Shown: piece after piece, positions 27,519 through 42,332 of the stretch
How the letters are laid out: every line of letters starts with the position of its first letter
How positions within the stretch are numbered: position 1 is the stretch's first letter
Source: Streptomyces sp. NBC_00568
GTDB taxonomy: Bacteria; Actinomycetota; Actinomycetes; Streptomycetales; Streptomycetaceae
Length of the DNA: 64,000 nucleotides
Reading direction: 5' to 3'
Assembly (NCBI RefSeq): GCF_026341855.1
Contig: NZ_JAPENW010000001.1
Coordinates: 3,029,001 to 3,093,000 of the forward strand
Notes under the pieces: generated by a model
What the model was told of the DNA's origin: nothing
Database searches by the model: none
The model's input: only the letters and a program-made list of their open reading frames with translations
Program-made: the position numbers and the translations under genes

Positions 27519-27619
27519 GCCGCGCTTTGCGGTGTGTGTCCCGCGCGCTGACCTCTGAAGATTAGCGCACGACGCGGCCAGTCCCAAAATCGATAGTCAG
27601 AGGCCGTTTGAGCGGGCGC

Positions 27620-28339
27620 TCACTCGTCCTCGGCGAGCGTCAGCTCGACGCCGCCGACGAAGCCGGCGGAGAGGTTGTAGATGAACGCTCCGAGCGTCGC
27701 CAGAGCGGTCGCGAGGACCACGTCGATGACCGCGATGACCGACGTGAACATCAGGACGTGCGGGAGCGAGAGGAACGACTGCAGGTCGAAACCGTTCGAC
27801 TCGTTCGAGCCCGTCGCCTCGGAGATCGTGCCGCCGACGGTCGAGAAGACGCCCATCGCGTCCATGACCATCCACAGCACCGCGGCCGCCACGATCGTGC
27901 AGATGCCGAGCGCGATGGAGAGCAGGAAACTGACCTTCATCACCGACCACGGGTCGGCCTTGGCCACCCGCAGCCGCGCCTTGCGCGTGCGCGGCGTCGT
28001 CCGCGCACCGGTGCGCGGTCGGCGGACCGCGCCCGACGGCGGCTGCGCCGGATACGCCTGCGGCGGGTGGTACGGCTGCGCGGGCTGCTGTCCCGGCCGC
28101 TCGCCGGGCAACGGCGATGCCGGCGCCGCCGGGCCCGCCGACGGCGCGCTCGGTGCCGCGGGCGCCCCGACCGGGGCCGCCTGCCCGCCCGCGTACTGCT
28201 GGGCCTGCTGGCCTCGGGTGTCCGTCACAGTTCCCCCCTGGGATCCATGAGAATCATGGGAGTCAGTCTCATCCATGGCGGTGCCACGGCCGCCGTCCGT
28301 TTCCGTACCGGTCGATCCGGCGCCCGTGGCTCCGCTCAC
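27620..28339 (-). CDS. DUF3566 membrane protein (gyrA-associated)
   Basis: A 239-residue protein. The first 125 residues are Pro/Gly/Gln-rich and disordered. A basic patch (RTRKARLRVAKADPWSVMKVSF) leads into the DUF3566 domain with two transmembrane helices (about 136-160 and 190-222). This domain is found directly after gyrA throughout actinobacteria (Rv0007 in M. tuberculosis). It overlaps no gene but starts 18 bp after the gyrA stop, with a GAGGAG site before a GTG start, so co-transcription with gyrBA is likely. A role in envelope or division has been suggested, not shown here. Confidence 0.92.
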   Translation of the reverse strand: MSGATGAGSTGTETDGGRGTAMDETDSHDSHGSQGGTVTDTRGQQAQQYAGGQAAPVGAPAAPSAPSAGPAAPASPLPGERPGQQPAQPYHPPQAYPAQPPSGAVRRPRTGARTTPRTRKARLRVAKADPWSVMKVSFLLSIALGICTIVAAAVLWMVMDAMGVFSTVGGTISEATGSNESNGFDLQSFLSLPHVLMFTSVIAVIDVVLATALATLGAFIYNLSAGFVGGVELTLAEDE

Positions 28340-28357
28340 GACGACTCACTCCTCGCG

Positions 28358-30949
<2,592 letters not shown>

Positions 30950-30991
30950 TGCTGGTGAAGATCCTTTCTGACGCGGTCAGCTGAGACCGAC

Positions 30992-33797
<2,806 letters not shown>

Positions 33798-34373
33798 TCA
33801 CCCGTAGGTGTCGCCGGGGCCCGTGCTGCCCGGAGCGCGCAGGGGCCCGAAGCGGCGTGGGGGGCCCGCGGGGCCCTGGACCTTGATCAGGCGCACCGTG
33901 CCGTGACCGAGGTCCTGGTTCAGCCGTGCGACCAGCTGAGGTGCCAGCAGGCGCAGCTGGGTCGCCCAGGCGGTCGAGTCGCACTGCACCGTCAGCACCC
34001 GCTCGGCCGGGTCGTCGTCGTAGCGCAGCGGAACGCAGTGCTTGGCCAGGTCGTCCCCGACGATCTGCGGCCAGCGGCCCATCACACCGCCCACCGCGGC
34101 CGGGGTCTCCCAGCCGCGCTCGGTGAGCAGCCGGTTGATGGCGGCACCGAGCGCCATGGGGTCACGGCGGTCGGCACCCGAACCGGAGCGCAGGCCGCCG
34201 CCGCGCCGTGCCTGCTTCTTCTGCTGGGCCGCGTCCCCGCGCGCGCGTGCCTGCTCCTTGGCGGCGCGCAGCGCCACCCGCGCGAGGTCGACGCCGGAGG
34301 GCTCGGGGGTCTTCTTCAGGGGTGCGGCGCCGGAGGTGCCCTCCGCACCGGGTCCCGGTGTGTTCTCCGTCAT
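33798..34373 (-). CDS. DUF721 (DciA-like) family protein
   Basis: A 191-residue protein. Basic, disordered N-terminal part (to about 75), then a DUF721 domain ([18 protein letters not shown] ... [20 protein letters not shown] ... [22 protein letters not shown]). DUF721 overlaps DciA, the ancestral DnaB-helicase loader of many bacteria, which fits its place next to recF, dnaN and dnaA. The ATG overlaps the recF stop (ATGA). The helicase-loading role in Streptomyces is an inference from the family. Confidence 0.9.
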   Translation of the reverse strand: MTENTPGPGAEGTSGAAPLKKTPEPSGVDLARVALRAAKEQARARGDAAQQKKQARRGGGLRSGSGADRRDPMALGAAINRLLTERGWETPAAVGGVMGRWPQIVGDDLAKHCVPLRYDDDPAERVLTVQCDSTAWATQLRLLAPQLVARLNQDLGHGTVRLIKVQGPAGPPRRFGPLRAPGSTGPGDTYG

Positions 34374-35494
34374 ACGCGCTCCACCGTGCCGTCGGACACG
34401 GAGTACCGCGCCCCGGTCAGAACATCCGGTACGTCGTCGTCCACGGCGGCCGTCACGAGCACCTGCTCGCCGGGCGCGACGAGCTCCGCGAGGCGCTCCC
34501 GCCTGCGGCTGTCGAGTTCCGCGAAGACGTCGTCGAGGACCAGCACCGGCTCGTTGCCCTCGGCCCTGAGCAGGTCGTACGAGGCCAGGCGCAGTGCCAG
34601 CGCGTACGACCAGGACTCGCCGTGGGAGGCGTATCCCTTGGCGGGCAGCTGACCGAGCTTGAGGACCAGATCGTCCCGATGGGGTCCTACGAGGGTCACG
34701 CCGCGCTCGATCTCGGGCTTGCGGGCCTCTTCCAGGGCGGTCATCAGCTGTGCGTAGAGCTCCTCGCGCGCGTGGCCGGTGATGCCGGGCGAGGACGCCT
34801 TGTACTCCAGGGCGATGGGCCCGCCGCCGGGCGCCAGCTGCTCGTAGGCCTTGTCGGCCAGCGGCTGGATCGCGGCGACCAGTTCGAGGCGCTGGGCCAG
34901 CAGTTCGGCGCCCACGCGCGCGAGGTGCTGGTCCCACACGTCGAGCGTGGACAGGTCCATGGTGCGGCCGCCGTGCCGGCGCGCCAGGGCGGCCGACTTC
35001 AGGAGCGTGTTGCGCTGCTTGAGGACCCGGTCGTAGTCGGAGCGGACGCCCGCCATGCGCGGGGAGCGGGCGGTGATCATCTCGTCCAGGAAGCGGCGCC
35101 GCTCTCCGGGGTCGCCCTTGATGAGGGCGAGGTCCTCGGGCGCGAACAGGACGGTTCGTACGATGCCGAGTACGTCACGGGGCCTGACCTGCGACGACCT
35201 GTTGATGCGGGCGCGGTTGGCCTTGCCGGGGTTCAGCTCCAGCTCGATGAGCTGCTGGCGCTCGCCCTGGCGGACATTGGCCCGGATGATCGCCCGGTCG
35301 GCGCCCATGCGGACGAGCGGCGCGTCGGAGGAGACGCGGTGGCTGCCGAGGGTGGCGAGATAGCCGACGGCCTCGACCAGGTTCGTCTTGCCCTGTCCGT
35401 TGGGGCCCACGAACGCGGTGACGCCCGGGTCTAGCGGAACCTCGACCCGGGCGTACGAGCGGTAGTCGGCCAGCGACAGATGCGTGACGTGCAT
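34370..35494 (-). CDS. recF: DNA replication/repair protein RecF
   Basis: A 374-residue SMC-like ATPase that loads RecA at gaps with RecO/RecR. Walker [10 protein letters not shown] near residues 31-39, the ABC-like signature region and Walker [13 protein letters not shown] near residues 320-331 are visible. ATG at 35494 ([15 protein letters not shown]). The next gene overlaps by ATGA. Two DnaA boxes lie between this gene and gnd. Confidence 0.97.
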   Translation of the reverse strand: MHVTHLSLADYRSYARVEVPLDPGVTAFVGPNGQGKTNLVEAVGYLATLGSHRVSSDAPLVRMGADRAIIRANVRQGERQQLIELELNPGKANRARINRSSQVRPRDVLGIVRTVLFAPEDLALIKGDPGERRRFLDEMITARSPRMAGVRSDYDRVLKQRNTLLKSAALARRHGGRTMDLSTLDVWDQHLARVGAELLAQRLELVAAIQPLADKAYEQLAPGGGPIALEYKASSPGITGHAREELYAQLMTALEEARKPEIERGVTLVGPHRDDLVLKLGQLPAKGYASHGESWSYALALRLASYDLLRAEGNEPVLVLDDVFAELDSRRRERLAELVAPGEQVLVTAAVDDDVPDVLTGARYSVSDGTVERV

Positions 35495-35578
35495 GGTCGT
35501 TCGCCGACCTCCCCCAGCGTGGTGTTCCGGTTCTCCCCGGGGTCCGGGTGGGCCCCGGTCCTCAGGTTTTTCCCCGGC

Positions 35579-35611
35579 TGTGGACAACCGGGTCACCCCG
35601 GGTGTGGAGAA
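35579..35611. other. Two DnaA boxes in the gnd-recF spacer
   Basis: TGTGGACAA (35579-35587, perfect) and TGTGGAGAA (35603-35611) lie in a spacer of 130 bp, about 2.5 kb from the oriC array. The start-to-start distance is 24 bp. They may extend the origin or regulate recF. Confidence 0.65.
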
Positions 35612-35624
35612 CCCGGGGCGTCGA

Positions 35625-36500
35625 TCAGGCCTTCTCGACGGCGTGGCCGCCGAACTGGTTGCGCAGCGCCGCGATCATCTTCATCTGCGGCGAGTCGTCC
35701 TGCCGCGAGGCGAAGCGGGCGAAGAGCGACGCGGTGATCGCGGGAAGCGGCACCGCGTGGTCGATGGCGGCCTCCACGGTCCACCGGCCCTCGCCGGAGT
35801 CCTGTGCGAAGCCCTTGAGCTTCTCCAGGTGCTCGTCCTCGTCCAGCGCGTTGACGGCGAGGTCGAGCAGCCAGGAGCGGATGACCGTGCCTTCCTGCCA
35901 GGAACGGAAGACCTCCCGCACATCCGTGACGGAGTCGGCCTTCTCGAGCAGCTCCCAGCCCTCGGCGTAGGCCTGCATCATGGCGTACTCGATGCCGTTG
36001 TGGACCATCTTCGCGAAGTGGCCCGCGCCGACCTTGCCGGCGTGCACCGCTCCGAAGTCGCCCTCGGGCTTGAGCGCGTCGAAGATCGGCTGCACCTGGG
36101 CAACGTGCTCGGCATGGCCGCCGTACATCAGCGCGTAGCCGTTCTCCAGGCCCCAGACACCGCCGGAGACGCCGCAGTCGACGAATCCGATGCCCTTGAT
36201 GCCCAGCTCGACGGCGTGCTTCTCGTCGTCCGTCCAGCGCGAGTTGCCGCCGTCCACGACGACGTCGCCCGGCTCCAGCAGGGCGGCCAGCTCGTCGACG
36301 GTGGACTGGGTCGCGGCGCCCGCGGGGACCATGACCCACACCACGCGCGGGCCCTTGAGCTTGCCCACAAGTTCTTCGAGGCTGTGGACATCGGCGAGGT
36401 CCGGGTTGCGGTCGTATCCGATGACGGTGTGACCTGCGCGGCGGATCCGCTCGCGCATGTTGCCGCCCATCTTGCCGAGGCCGACGAGACCGAGCTCCAT
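35625..36500 (-). CDS. gnd: 6-phosphogluconate dehydrogenase (short, NAD-type)
   Basis: A 291-residue enzyme that oxidatively decarboxylates 6-phosphogluconate to ribulose 5-phosphate in the pentose phosphate route. Rossmann motif GLGKMGGNM (5-13), substrate motif [12 protein letters not shown] (about 119-130) and catalytic-Lys motif [15 protein letters not shown] (about 170-184). The short length (about 300 instead of about 470) is that of the NAD-preferring decarboxylating subgroup. Start ATG at 36500 (MELGLVGLG). Insertion of gnd between dnaN and recF is a known feature of Streptomyces and some other actinobacteria. Confidence 0.95.
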   Translation of the reverse strand: MELGLVGLGKMGGNMRERIRRAGHTVIGYDRNPDLADVHSLEELVGKLKGPRVVWVMVPAGAATQSTVDELAALLEPGDVVVDGGNSRWTDDEKHAVELGIKGIGFVDCGVSGGVWGLENGYALMYGGHAEHVAQVQPIFDALKPEGDFGAVHAGKVGAGHFAKMVHNGIEYAMMQAYAEGWELLEKADSVTDVREVFRSWQEGTVIRSWLLDLAVNALDEDEHLEKLKGFAQDSGEGRWTVEAAIDHAVPLPAITASLFARFASRQDDSPQMKMIAALRNQFGGHAVEKA

Positions 36501-36655
36501 CAGTTGTTCCTTAGGGGTTGCGACGTGGCGTGAGGGCACTCTCGTACCTGGGTCCGAGCCTAGACCTGGGGGTACCACCCACGCCTTTCGGGCACCGGGG
36601 GAACTCACGCACATCTGTGGGCATAGCCGCTCAGACGTATGCCCGCCCACGGTGC

Positions 36656-36685
36656 AGCCCGCCGGGCCCTGGGGACCGGCGGGCT
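36656..36685 (-). terminator. Terminator hairpin after dnaN
   Basis: A perfect 10-bp stem (AGCCCGCCGG and complement) with a 10-nt loop, 8 bp after the dnaN stop on the minus strand. Confidence 0.7.
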
Positions 36686-36692
36686 CCGGGGG

Positions 36693-37823
36693 TCAGCCCG
36701 ACAGGCGCACCGGCATGATCAGGTACTTGTAGGCCTCGTCCGCCTCGGCGTCCAGAGCGGGCCTGCCGCTCAGCAGCGCGGGCTTCGTGGACGTCGTGAA
36801 GGAGAGCTGGGCCACCGGCGAGTCGATGGCGCTCAGGCCGTCGAGCAGGAACGTCGGGTTGAAGGCGATCGAGACGTCGTCACCCTCCAGCTGGGCGTCG
36901 ACCCTTTCCACAGCCTGTGCGTCGTCGCTGGAGCCGGCCTCCAGGATCAGCACGCCCTGCTCGAAGCTCAGGCGCACCGGGGTGTTCCGCTCGGCGACCA
37001 GGGCCACACGCTTGACGGCCTCCACGAAGGGGGCGGTCTCGATGACGGCGATGGAGTTGAACTCCGTCGGGAACAGCGAGCGGTACTTCGGGAGGTCGCC
37101 TTCGAGCAGACGGGTGGTCGTACGCCGCCCGGCGCCCTCGAAGCCGATCAGGCCCTCGCCCGCACCGGAGCCGGACAGCGCCAGGATCACGCTGTCGCCG
37201 CTCGTGAGGGCCTTGGCGGTGTCCAGGAGCGTCTTGGCGGGCACCAGGGCGACCGCGGACGCCTCGGGGTTCTCGGGCTTCCACAGGAACTCGCGGACCG
37301 CGAAGCGGTAGCGGTCGGTGGACGCCAGGGTGACCGTGTCGCCCTCGATCTCGATGCGCACACCGGTGAGCACCGGGAGCGTGTCGTCGCGTCCGGCCGC
37401 GATGGCCACCTGGGCGGCGGCCGAGGCGAAGACCTCACCGGGGACGGTGCCGGTCGCCGACGGCATCTGCGGCAGGGCCGGGTACTCCTCCACAGGCAGG
37501 GTGTGGAGTGTGAACCGCGAGGAGCCGCAGACCACGGTCGCCCGTACACCGTCTGTGGAAATCTCCACCGGCCGGTTGGGAAGTGCGCGGCAGATGTCCG
37601 CGAGGAGGCGGCCGGACACGAGGACCGTGCCCTCCTCGTCGATCTCCGCGTCCACGGAGACCCTCGCCGAGACCTCGTAGTCGAAGCTGGAGAGGCTCAG
37701 GGCGCCCTCCTCGGCCTTCAGGAGCAAGCCGGCGAGCACAGGCGCCGGCGGACGGGCCGGGAGGCTGCGTGCCGCCCAGGCCACTGCCTCCGCGAGTACG
37801 TCGCGTTCCACCCGGATCTTCAC
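36693..37823 (-). CDS. dnaN: DNA polymerase III sliding clamp (beta)
   Basis: A 376-residue clamp that tethers DNA polymerase. Three similar domains of about 125 residues can be traced (MKIRVERDVLAEAVAWAA; LPQMPSATGTVPGEVFASA; DLPKYRSLFPTEF), and the C-terminus YKYLIMPVRLSG is the conserved hydrophobic-pocket end. The GTG start has GGAGG 8 nt upstream. It is transcribed away from oriC. Confidence 0.97.
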   Translation of the reverse strand: MKIRVERDVLAEAVAWAARSLPARPPAPVLAGLLLKAEEGALSLSSFDYEVSARVSVDAEIDEEGTVLVSGRLLADICRALPNRPVEISTDGVRATVVCGSSRFTLHTLPVEEYPALPQMPSATGTVPGEVFASAAAQVAIAAGRDDTLPVLTGVRIEIEGDTVTLASTDRYRFAVREFLWKPENPEASAVALVPAKTLLDTAKALTSGDSVILALSGSGAGEGLIGFEGAGRRTTTRLLEGDLPKYRSLFPTEFNSIAVIETAPFVEAVKRVALVAERNTPVRLSFEQGVLILEAGSSDDAQAVERVDAQLEGDDVSIAFNPTFLLDGLSAIDSPVAQLSFTTSTKPALLSGRPALDAEADEAYKYLIMPVRLSG

Positions 37824-37936
37824 CGTTGCCGCCTCCGTCTGTTGCCGGCGCTGTCGCCCTGCTGGCCTTCGTCGTCTGTCTCGGTGTCGCTAGGTCCTGT
37901 GAGGGGAAGGACACCGGGGACCAGTCTGACGCACCG

Positions 37937-37965
37937 CGCTGACAGTCGGTGCCCCTCGGGGTCAA
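37937..37965 (-). promoter_or_regulatory. Candidate dnaN promoter
   Basis: On the minus strand TTGACC (37960-37965) is followed after 17 bp by TCAGCG (37937-37942). The -35 is good, the -10 is poor. It lies 114 bp upstream of the dnaN start. Confidence 0.3.
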
Positions 37966-38059
37966 GTCGTGCCGAGCGGCACCTGAGCCTCCGAGAGCGA
38001 GTTGTGCACAGCCCCGTCTTCGAAACGTTTCCCAGACTCTCTCTAGTTGGTCTTAGTAG

Positions 38060-38575
38060 TAGGGCCTGTGGAAACCGTGGATAACCCCGTTTTCGCAGCT
38101 CAGAGGCGTTTTTTTGTCCACCGACCCTGTGGGCGGAGACGGTGGACAACCGGGGTTCTCTGTGGACGGCGAAAAGTTCTGCACACTCGATGCACAGGCT
38201 GAGGCCACTTCTCCCCAGCGCCGTCCCCAGCTTTACCCCCGTTCCCCACAGCCCAACCTGGCACCTTGGTGTGACGCCTTTCACTCGACGCGGTGAGACG
38301 GCGCGTTGGGTTGCCGAACAGTGGACAGAGGTGTGGAGAAGCTCTGGATCACTGGGGACAACCGGCTCCGGCCTGTGGGTCACCGGTGGACAACTTCGTG
38401 CACACCCTGTGGATCTTTCCTTCGTCCACAGTCTGTGGAGAATCTTCATCCACGAATCCACAGGCGGTTGACCTGGTCTGATGGTCTTTCAACAGTGCTG
38501 CCTGTGGACACGATCTGGACAACTTCCCAGTCCCCAGGATGTGGACGCCAGAAAGTCACCACATCTGTGGAGAGT
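38060..38575. other. oriC: Chromosomal replication origin oriC (DnaA-box array)
   Basis: The dnaN-dnaA spacer (1126 bp, no gene) contains about 17 DnaA boxes of the Streptomyces type (TTGTCCACA and variants) in both orientations. Examples: CGTGGATAA 38076, TTGTCCACC 38114, GGTGGACAA 38141, TGTGGACGG 38161, AGTGGACAG 38320, TGTGGAGAA 38332, TGGGGACAA 38353, GGTGGACAA 38385, TGTGGATCT 38409, TCGTCCACA 38422, TGTGGAGAA 38434, GAATCCACA 38454, TGTGGACAC 38503, TCTGGACAA 38514, TGTGGACGC 38540 and TGTGGAGAG 38566. Most read TGTGG on the plus strand. Two groups are separated by a box-poor gap (about 38170-38320). This is the known layout of Streptomyces oriC. No AT-rich unwinding element stands out beyond a short T-run at 38109-38115. 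Confidence 0.95.
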
Positions 38576-38850
38576 GGCCGTAACCAAGCCCGGATTCGAA
38601 CAGCAGGTGTCGGACCGGTAGCGGTGAAAACGGCGCGGGAGCCCTCGGAACGGGTGCCTGACCCCCTCGGGGAGCGCCTCTGAACCCCTCCGAGGGGGTC
38701 TTCGAACCTCTCGGAGCGCGCGGCTGAGCCGTTTTGAGCGCAGGCACGGACTTCTCGGAGAGTCCGGGCCTGCCCGCTCCGAATGCCGTCCTGGGCCCCT
38801 CTATGCGCGTGCGGGACCCCTCGATGCGCGGGTGCCGGGGCGGGAACGCC

Positions 38851-38886
38851 GAAGGGCGCCCCGGGACGATGTCCGGGGCGCCCTTC
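38851..38886 (-). terminator. Terminator hairpin after dnaA
   Basis: A perfect 14-bp stem (GAAGGGCGCCCCGG and complement) with an 8-nt loop, 63 bp after the dnaA stop; it separates dnaA transcription from oriC. Confidence 0.85.
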
Positions 38887-38949
38887 GGCTTGTACAGCCG
38901 TTGCATCTCTGACCGAGTTTGCCGTCCGTGCTGCCGGCGCAGGCCTTGG

Positions 38950-41049
38950 TCAGCCGTTCTTGATGCGGTTCGTGAGCTCGGTGACCTGGTTGTAGATGGA
39001 GCGGCGCTCGGCCATCAGCGCGCGGATCTTGCGGTCGGCGTGCATCACGGTCGTATGGTCGCGGCCGCCGAACTGCGCGCCGATCTTCGGGAGTGACAGA
39101 TCGGTGAGCTCACGGCACAGGTACATGGCGATCTGCCGTGCCGTCACCAGGACGCGGCTGCGCGAGGACCCGCACAGGTCGTCCACCGTGAGCCCGAAGT
39201 AGTCGGCGGTGGCCGCCATGATCGCGGTCGCGGTGATCTCGGGTGCCGAGTCCTCGCCGCCGGGGATCAGGTCCTTGAGGACGATCTCCGTCAGACCGAG
39301 GTCCACCGGCTGCCGGTTGAGCGACGCGAACGCCGTCACCCGGATCAGCGCGCCCTCCAGCTCGCGGATGTTGCGCGAGATCCGGGACGCGATGAACTCC
39401 AGCACCTCCGGCGGGGCGTTGAGCTGCTCCTGCACCGCCTTCTTGCGAAGGATGGCGATACGGGTCTCCAGCTCGGGCGGCTGGACGTCGGTGATCAGCC
39501 CCCACTCGAAGCGATTGCGCAGCCGGTCCTCCAGGGTGACCAGCTGCTTGGGCGGCCGGTCGCTGGAAAGCACGATCTGCTTGTTTGCGTTGTGCAGCGT
39601 GTTGAAGGTGTGGAAGAACTCCTCCTGCGTCGACTCCTTGTCCGCGAGGAACTGGATGTCGTCGACGAGCAGGATGTCCATCTCCCGGTACCGCTTGCGG
39701 AAGCTGTCGCCCTTGCCGTCGCGGATGGAGTTGATGAACTCGTTGGTGAACTCCTCCGAGCTCACGTACCGCACCCGCGTGCCCGGGTAGAGGCTGCGCG
39801 CGTAGTGCCCGATCGCGTGCAGCAGGTGCGTCTTGCCGAGTCCCGACTCCCCATAGATGAAGAGGGGGTTGTACGCCTTCGCCGGAGCCTCGGCGACGGC
39901 CACGGCGGCGGCGTGCGCGAAGCGGTTCGAGGCACCGATCACGAACGTGTCGAAGAGGTACTTCGGGTTCAGCCGTGCGGTGGGCTCGCCCGGACCCGAC
40001 GCCGGCGCGGGCTGCGCGGCCTTCGCCCCGGGGGCGCCGCCCGCGGACGGGCCGCCCCGGCGCACCTGACCGCTGCCGGACGGGTCCTGAAGATCGCGGC
40101 GGTCGGGACGCTGGTCGTAGTCCCCGCGCGACTGGTCGTAGTCCTGGCGCTGCTGCTCGTAGGGCGAGCGGTCCATCGGCTGCGGCCGGTAGTCCTGCGG
40201 AGGCGAGGCGTAGGGGTCCCGCTCCGGGAAGCCGAGCCGCTGCTGCTGCCAGCCGTAGTCGTCCTGGGAGTGGCGCGGCCAGGCCCCGGGCTCCGGGCGC
40301 TGGTAGTCCGGGTACGCGGGACGGGCGGTGGGCAGCTGGTCGCCCGGGGCACCGGGAAGGGGTTCGGAGCGGCCGCCGCGGTGGTCGTCGGCGCGGTGGC
40401 GGCCGTACCCCTCGTATCCCTCGCGTCGCTGGGGGTCGTAGGGGCTGCGGTCGTCGCGCGCCTGCGGCTCGTACGTGCCCCGGTCGTCGCGTCCCTGCCC
40501 GCCTCCGTCGTAGCCGCCGCGGTTGTCACGGCCGTCACGGCCTTGACCGTCGTACGCGTTCCGGTCGTCCCGTCCCTGCCCGTCGTACGCGTTCCGGTCG
40601 TCGCGGCTCTGTCCGCCCTCGTACGTGCCGCGGTCGTCGCGTCCCTGTCCACTGCCGTCGTAGGCGTTGCGGTCGTCGGGGCTCTGGTTCTCGTAGGACT
40701 CACGGCCCTGGCCGGCTCCGCTGGAGAGCTCGGGCTCCTCGTAGCGGGGCGGCGCGGGGGCGGAGGGCTCGCCGGCGGAGTCGTCGACGGTGATGGCGAT
40801 ACGGATGGGGCGCCCGCACTCGCGGCTCAGCGTCTCGCTGACGATCGGCGCGAGCCTGCCCTCCAGTACGTTCTTCGCGAATTCGTTCGGGACGGCGAGC
40901 AGGGCGGTGTCCGCGACCAGCGCCAGGGGCTGGCAGCGTTTGATCCAGTGCTCGTCCTTCGCCTCGACACCCTGCCCGCGGCCCTCGCCGAGAAGTTGTT
41001 CCAGTACGCGTGGCCACACTGCGGCAAGATCGGCAGGTACGTCAGCCAC
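38950..41049 (-). CDS. dnaA: Replication initiator DnaA, with enlarged domain II
   Basis: A 699-residue initiator. Domain I (1-90) begins [20 protein letters not shown]. Domain II (about 95-355) is an unusually long, charged, disordered region rich in Arg, Asp, Tyr, Gly and Gln, with tandem [14 protein letters not shown] repeats (about 125-200). The AAA+ domain III has Walker A GESGLGKT at 400-407, Walker [11 protein letters not shown], and sensor motifs. Domain IV ends with the box-binding signature [17 protein letters not shown] chose the GTG at 41049 because the well-conserved N-terminus begins there; a far longer upstream frame exists but overlaps the promoter. It appears autoregulated by two DnaA boxes at 41210-41230. 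Confidence 0.98.
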   Translation of the reverse strand: MADVPADLAAVWPRVLEQLLGEGRGQGVEAKDEHWIKRCQPLALVADTALLAVPNEFAKNVLEGRLAPIVSETLSRECGRPIRIAITVDDSAGEPSAPAPPRYEEPELSSGAGQGRESYENQSPDDRNAYDGSGQGRDDRGTYEGGQSRDDRNAYDGQGRDDRNAYDGQGRDGRDNRGGYDGGGQGRDDRGTYEPQARDDRSPYDPQRREGYEGYGRHRADDHRGGRSEPLPGAPGDQLPTARPAYPDYQRPEPGAWPRHSQDDYGWQQQRLGFPERDPYASPPQDYRPQPMDRSPYEQQRQDYDQSRGDYDQRPDRRDLQDPSGSGQVRRGGPSAGGAPGAKAAQPAPASGPGEPTARLNPKYLFDTFVIGASNRFAHAAAVAVAEAPAKAYNPLFIYGESGLGKTHLLHAIGHYARSLYPGTRVRYVSSEEFTNEFINSIRDGKGDSFRKRYREMDILLVDDIQFLADKESTQEEFFHTFNTLHNANKQIVLSSDRPPKQLVTLEDRLRNRFEWGLITDVQPPELETRIAILRKKAVQEQLNAPPEVLEFIASRISRNIRELEGALIRVTAFASLNRQPVDLGLTEIVLKDLIPGGEDSAPEITATAIMAATADYFGLTVDDLCGSSRSRVLVTARQIAMYLCRELTDLSLPKIGAQFGGRDHTTVMHADRKIRALMAERRSIYNQVTELTNRIKNG
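40450..40677. repeat. Tandem coding repeats in dnaA domain II
   Basis: Degenerate 24-36-bp units encoding Gly-Gln-Gly/Ser-Arg-Asp-Asp-Arg-(Asn-Ala/Gly-Thr)-Tyr blocks are repeated about seven times. Reading frame is kept throughout, so copy number can vary without harming the AAA+ domain. Confidence 0.8.
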
Positions 41050-41175
41050 AGGGCACGCTCTCTCACGGGTCCCACGAACGTGTGGTTCTGGGAACAGGGT
41101 CGGTAAGTCAGTCGGGTGGGGCGGGGGGAACAAAACCGCTGGGGCGGTGGGAAGGGAACGAATCGGGGTCCAGCC

Positions 41176-41230
41176 ACGGTAGTCAGGGCGACGGGTGCGG
41201 TTCAAGTTGTTGTCCCCAGCCTGTGGATAG
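41176..41230 (-). promoter_or_regulatory. dnaA promoter with two DnaA boxes
   Basis: Minus strand: TTGAAC (-35, 41200-41205), an 18-bp spacer and TACCGT (-10, 41176-41181). Immediately upstream are TTGTCCCCA (41210-41218) and TGTGGATAG (41222-41230) in opposite orientation. Binding of DnaA there would overlap RNA polymerase entry, consistent with known dnaA autoregulation in Streptomyces. The leader to the GTG is about 120 nt. Confidence 0.8.
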
Positions 41231-41251
41231 TGTCTCCTGGGAGGGACTGGT

Positions 41252-41281
41252 TTGACCGGATGGCGTAGCCGCGCGTACCGT
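41252..41281 (+). promoter_or_regulatory. rpmH promoter
   Basis: TTGACC (41252-41257), an 18-bp spacer and TACCGT (41276-41281) face rightward, 168 bp before rpmH. The same -10 hexamer and spacer length occur in the divergent dnaA promoter, and only about 21 bp separate this -35 from the nearest DnaA box. DnaA could influence both. Confidence 0.75.
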
Positions 41282-41448
41282 AACCAGGTCGAGTTGTCGA
41301 TGGCTGCTGCCGCCTGCCTCCGATGGGCACAGATCGCGAAGAGTGATCGGGAAGCGGTGCACTCGGGCGTAATGCGAGTTTCCTCGTGGGCGCACGGTGA
41401 CAGCCAGGACGGCACCCCGCCACCACCGATTCTTTCTGGAGCCCCCTA

Positions 41449-41586
41449 GTGAGCAAGCGCACCTTCCAGCCGAACAACCGTCGTCGCGCCAAGACCCACG
41501 GCTTCCGCCTGCGGATGCGCACCCGTGCCGGCCGCGCGATTCTCGCGAACCGCCGTGGCAAGGGTCGCGCCAGCCTGTCCGCCTGA
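41449..41586 (+). CDS. rpmH: 50S ribosomal protein L34
   Basis: A 45-residue basic ribosomal protein with the invariant core [21 protein letters not shown] and [18 protein letters not shown] start after TTCTGGAGCCCCCTA. First gene of the rightward rpmH-rnpA-yidD-yidC-jag run. Confidence 0.97.
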   Translation: MSKRTFQPNNRRRAKTHGFRLRMRTRAGRAILANRRGKGRASLSA

Positions 41587-41607
41587 TTACTTACAGGTCA
41601 TGATCTC

Positions 41608-41979
41608 GTGCTGCCTACCGAGCATCGGCTGAGGCGGCGCGAAGACTTCGCGACCGCGGTACGCCGAGGACGCCGGGCCGGACGCCCGCTTCTCGTCGTC
41701 CATCTACGTAGCGGTGCACCGGACCCGCACGCGCCTGGGGAGAGCGCTCCCTCGACGCGTGCGGGTTTCGTCGTGAGCAAAGCCGTGGGCGGAGCGGTCA
41801 TTCGCAACAAGGTGAAGCGCAGGCTTCGCCATCTGATGCGGGACCGAGTCACCCTGTTGCCCCCCGGTAGCCTGGTAGTCGTACGAGCGCTGCCCGGTGC
41901 GGGCGACGCCGACCATGAACAGCTGGCCCGAGACCTGGATGCCGCCCTGCAGCGGCTGCTGGGAGGGGGCGCGCGATGA
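41608..41979 (+). CDS. rnpA: Ribonuclease P protein component
   Basis: A 123-residue basic protein that assists the RNase P RNA in tRNA 5' maturation. Conserved [16 protein letters not shown] at the N-terminus and the RNA-binding motif [14 protein letters not shown] near residues 65-78. GTG start; the stop overlaps the next gene (ATGA). Confidence 0.96.
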   Translation: MLPTEHRLRRREDFATAVRRGRRAGRPLLVVHLRSGAPDPHAPGESAPSTRAGFVVSKAVGGAVIRNKVKRRLRHLMRDRVTLLPPGSLVVVRALPGAGDADHEQLARDLDAALQRLLGGGAR

Positions 41980-42329
41980 AGTACCCACTGCTTGCTCTCA
42001 TCAAGCTGTACCAGTGGACGATCAGCCCGTTGCTCGGGCCGGTCTGCAAGTACTACCCGTCGTGCTCCCGTTACGGCTACACAGCCATCGACCGGCACGG
42101 TGCGATCAAGGGAACGGCACTCACCGCCTGGCGCATCCTCCGGTGCAATCCGTGGTCGCTGGGCGGTGTGGACCATGTTCCGCAACGCAAGCGTCCGCGG
42201 TGGCACGAATTGCTGCGTAACGCCTGGCGTGCACGCAAGGGCGGGACCTCCGCCGCCGAACCGGCCACCGGGGAGACCACTGCCCCGGGCCCGGCCGCCG
42301 AGACCCCGTCCCATGCTCAAGGAGCCTGA
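41976..42329 (+). CDS. yidD: Membrane protein insertion efficiency factor YidD
   Basis: A 117-residue YidD with [20 protein letters not shown] and [15 protein letters not shown], the family's Cys-containing core. A Pro/Ala-rich tail follows residue 85. It acts at the inner face of the membrane and supports YidC-dependent insertion. ATG overlaps the rnpA stop; yidC follows after 3 bp. Confidence 0.95.
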   Translation: MKYPLLALIKLYQWTISPLLGPVCKYYPSCSRYGYTAIDRHGAIKGTALTAWRILRCNPWSLGGVDHVPQRKRPRWHELLRNAWRARKGGTSAAEPATGETTAPGPAAETPSHAQGA

Positions 42330-42332
42330 TTA

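Noticed and set aside
41050..41415. 122-codon upstream extension of dnaA
   Set aside because: It covers the promoter and DnaA boxes, lacks coding character and a ribosome site, and the conserved DnaA N-terminus begins at 41049.
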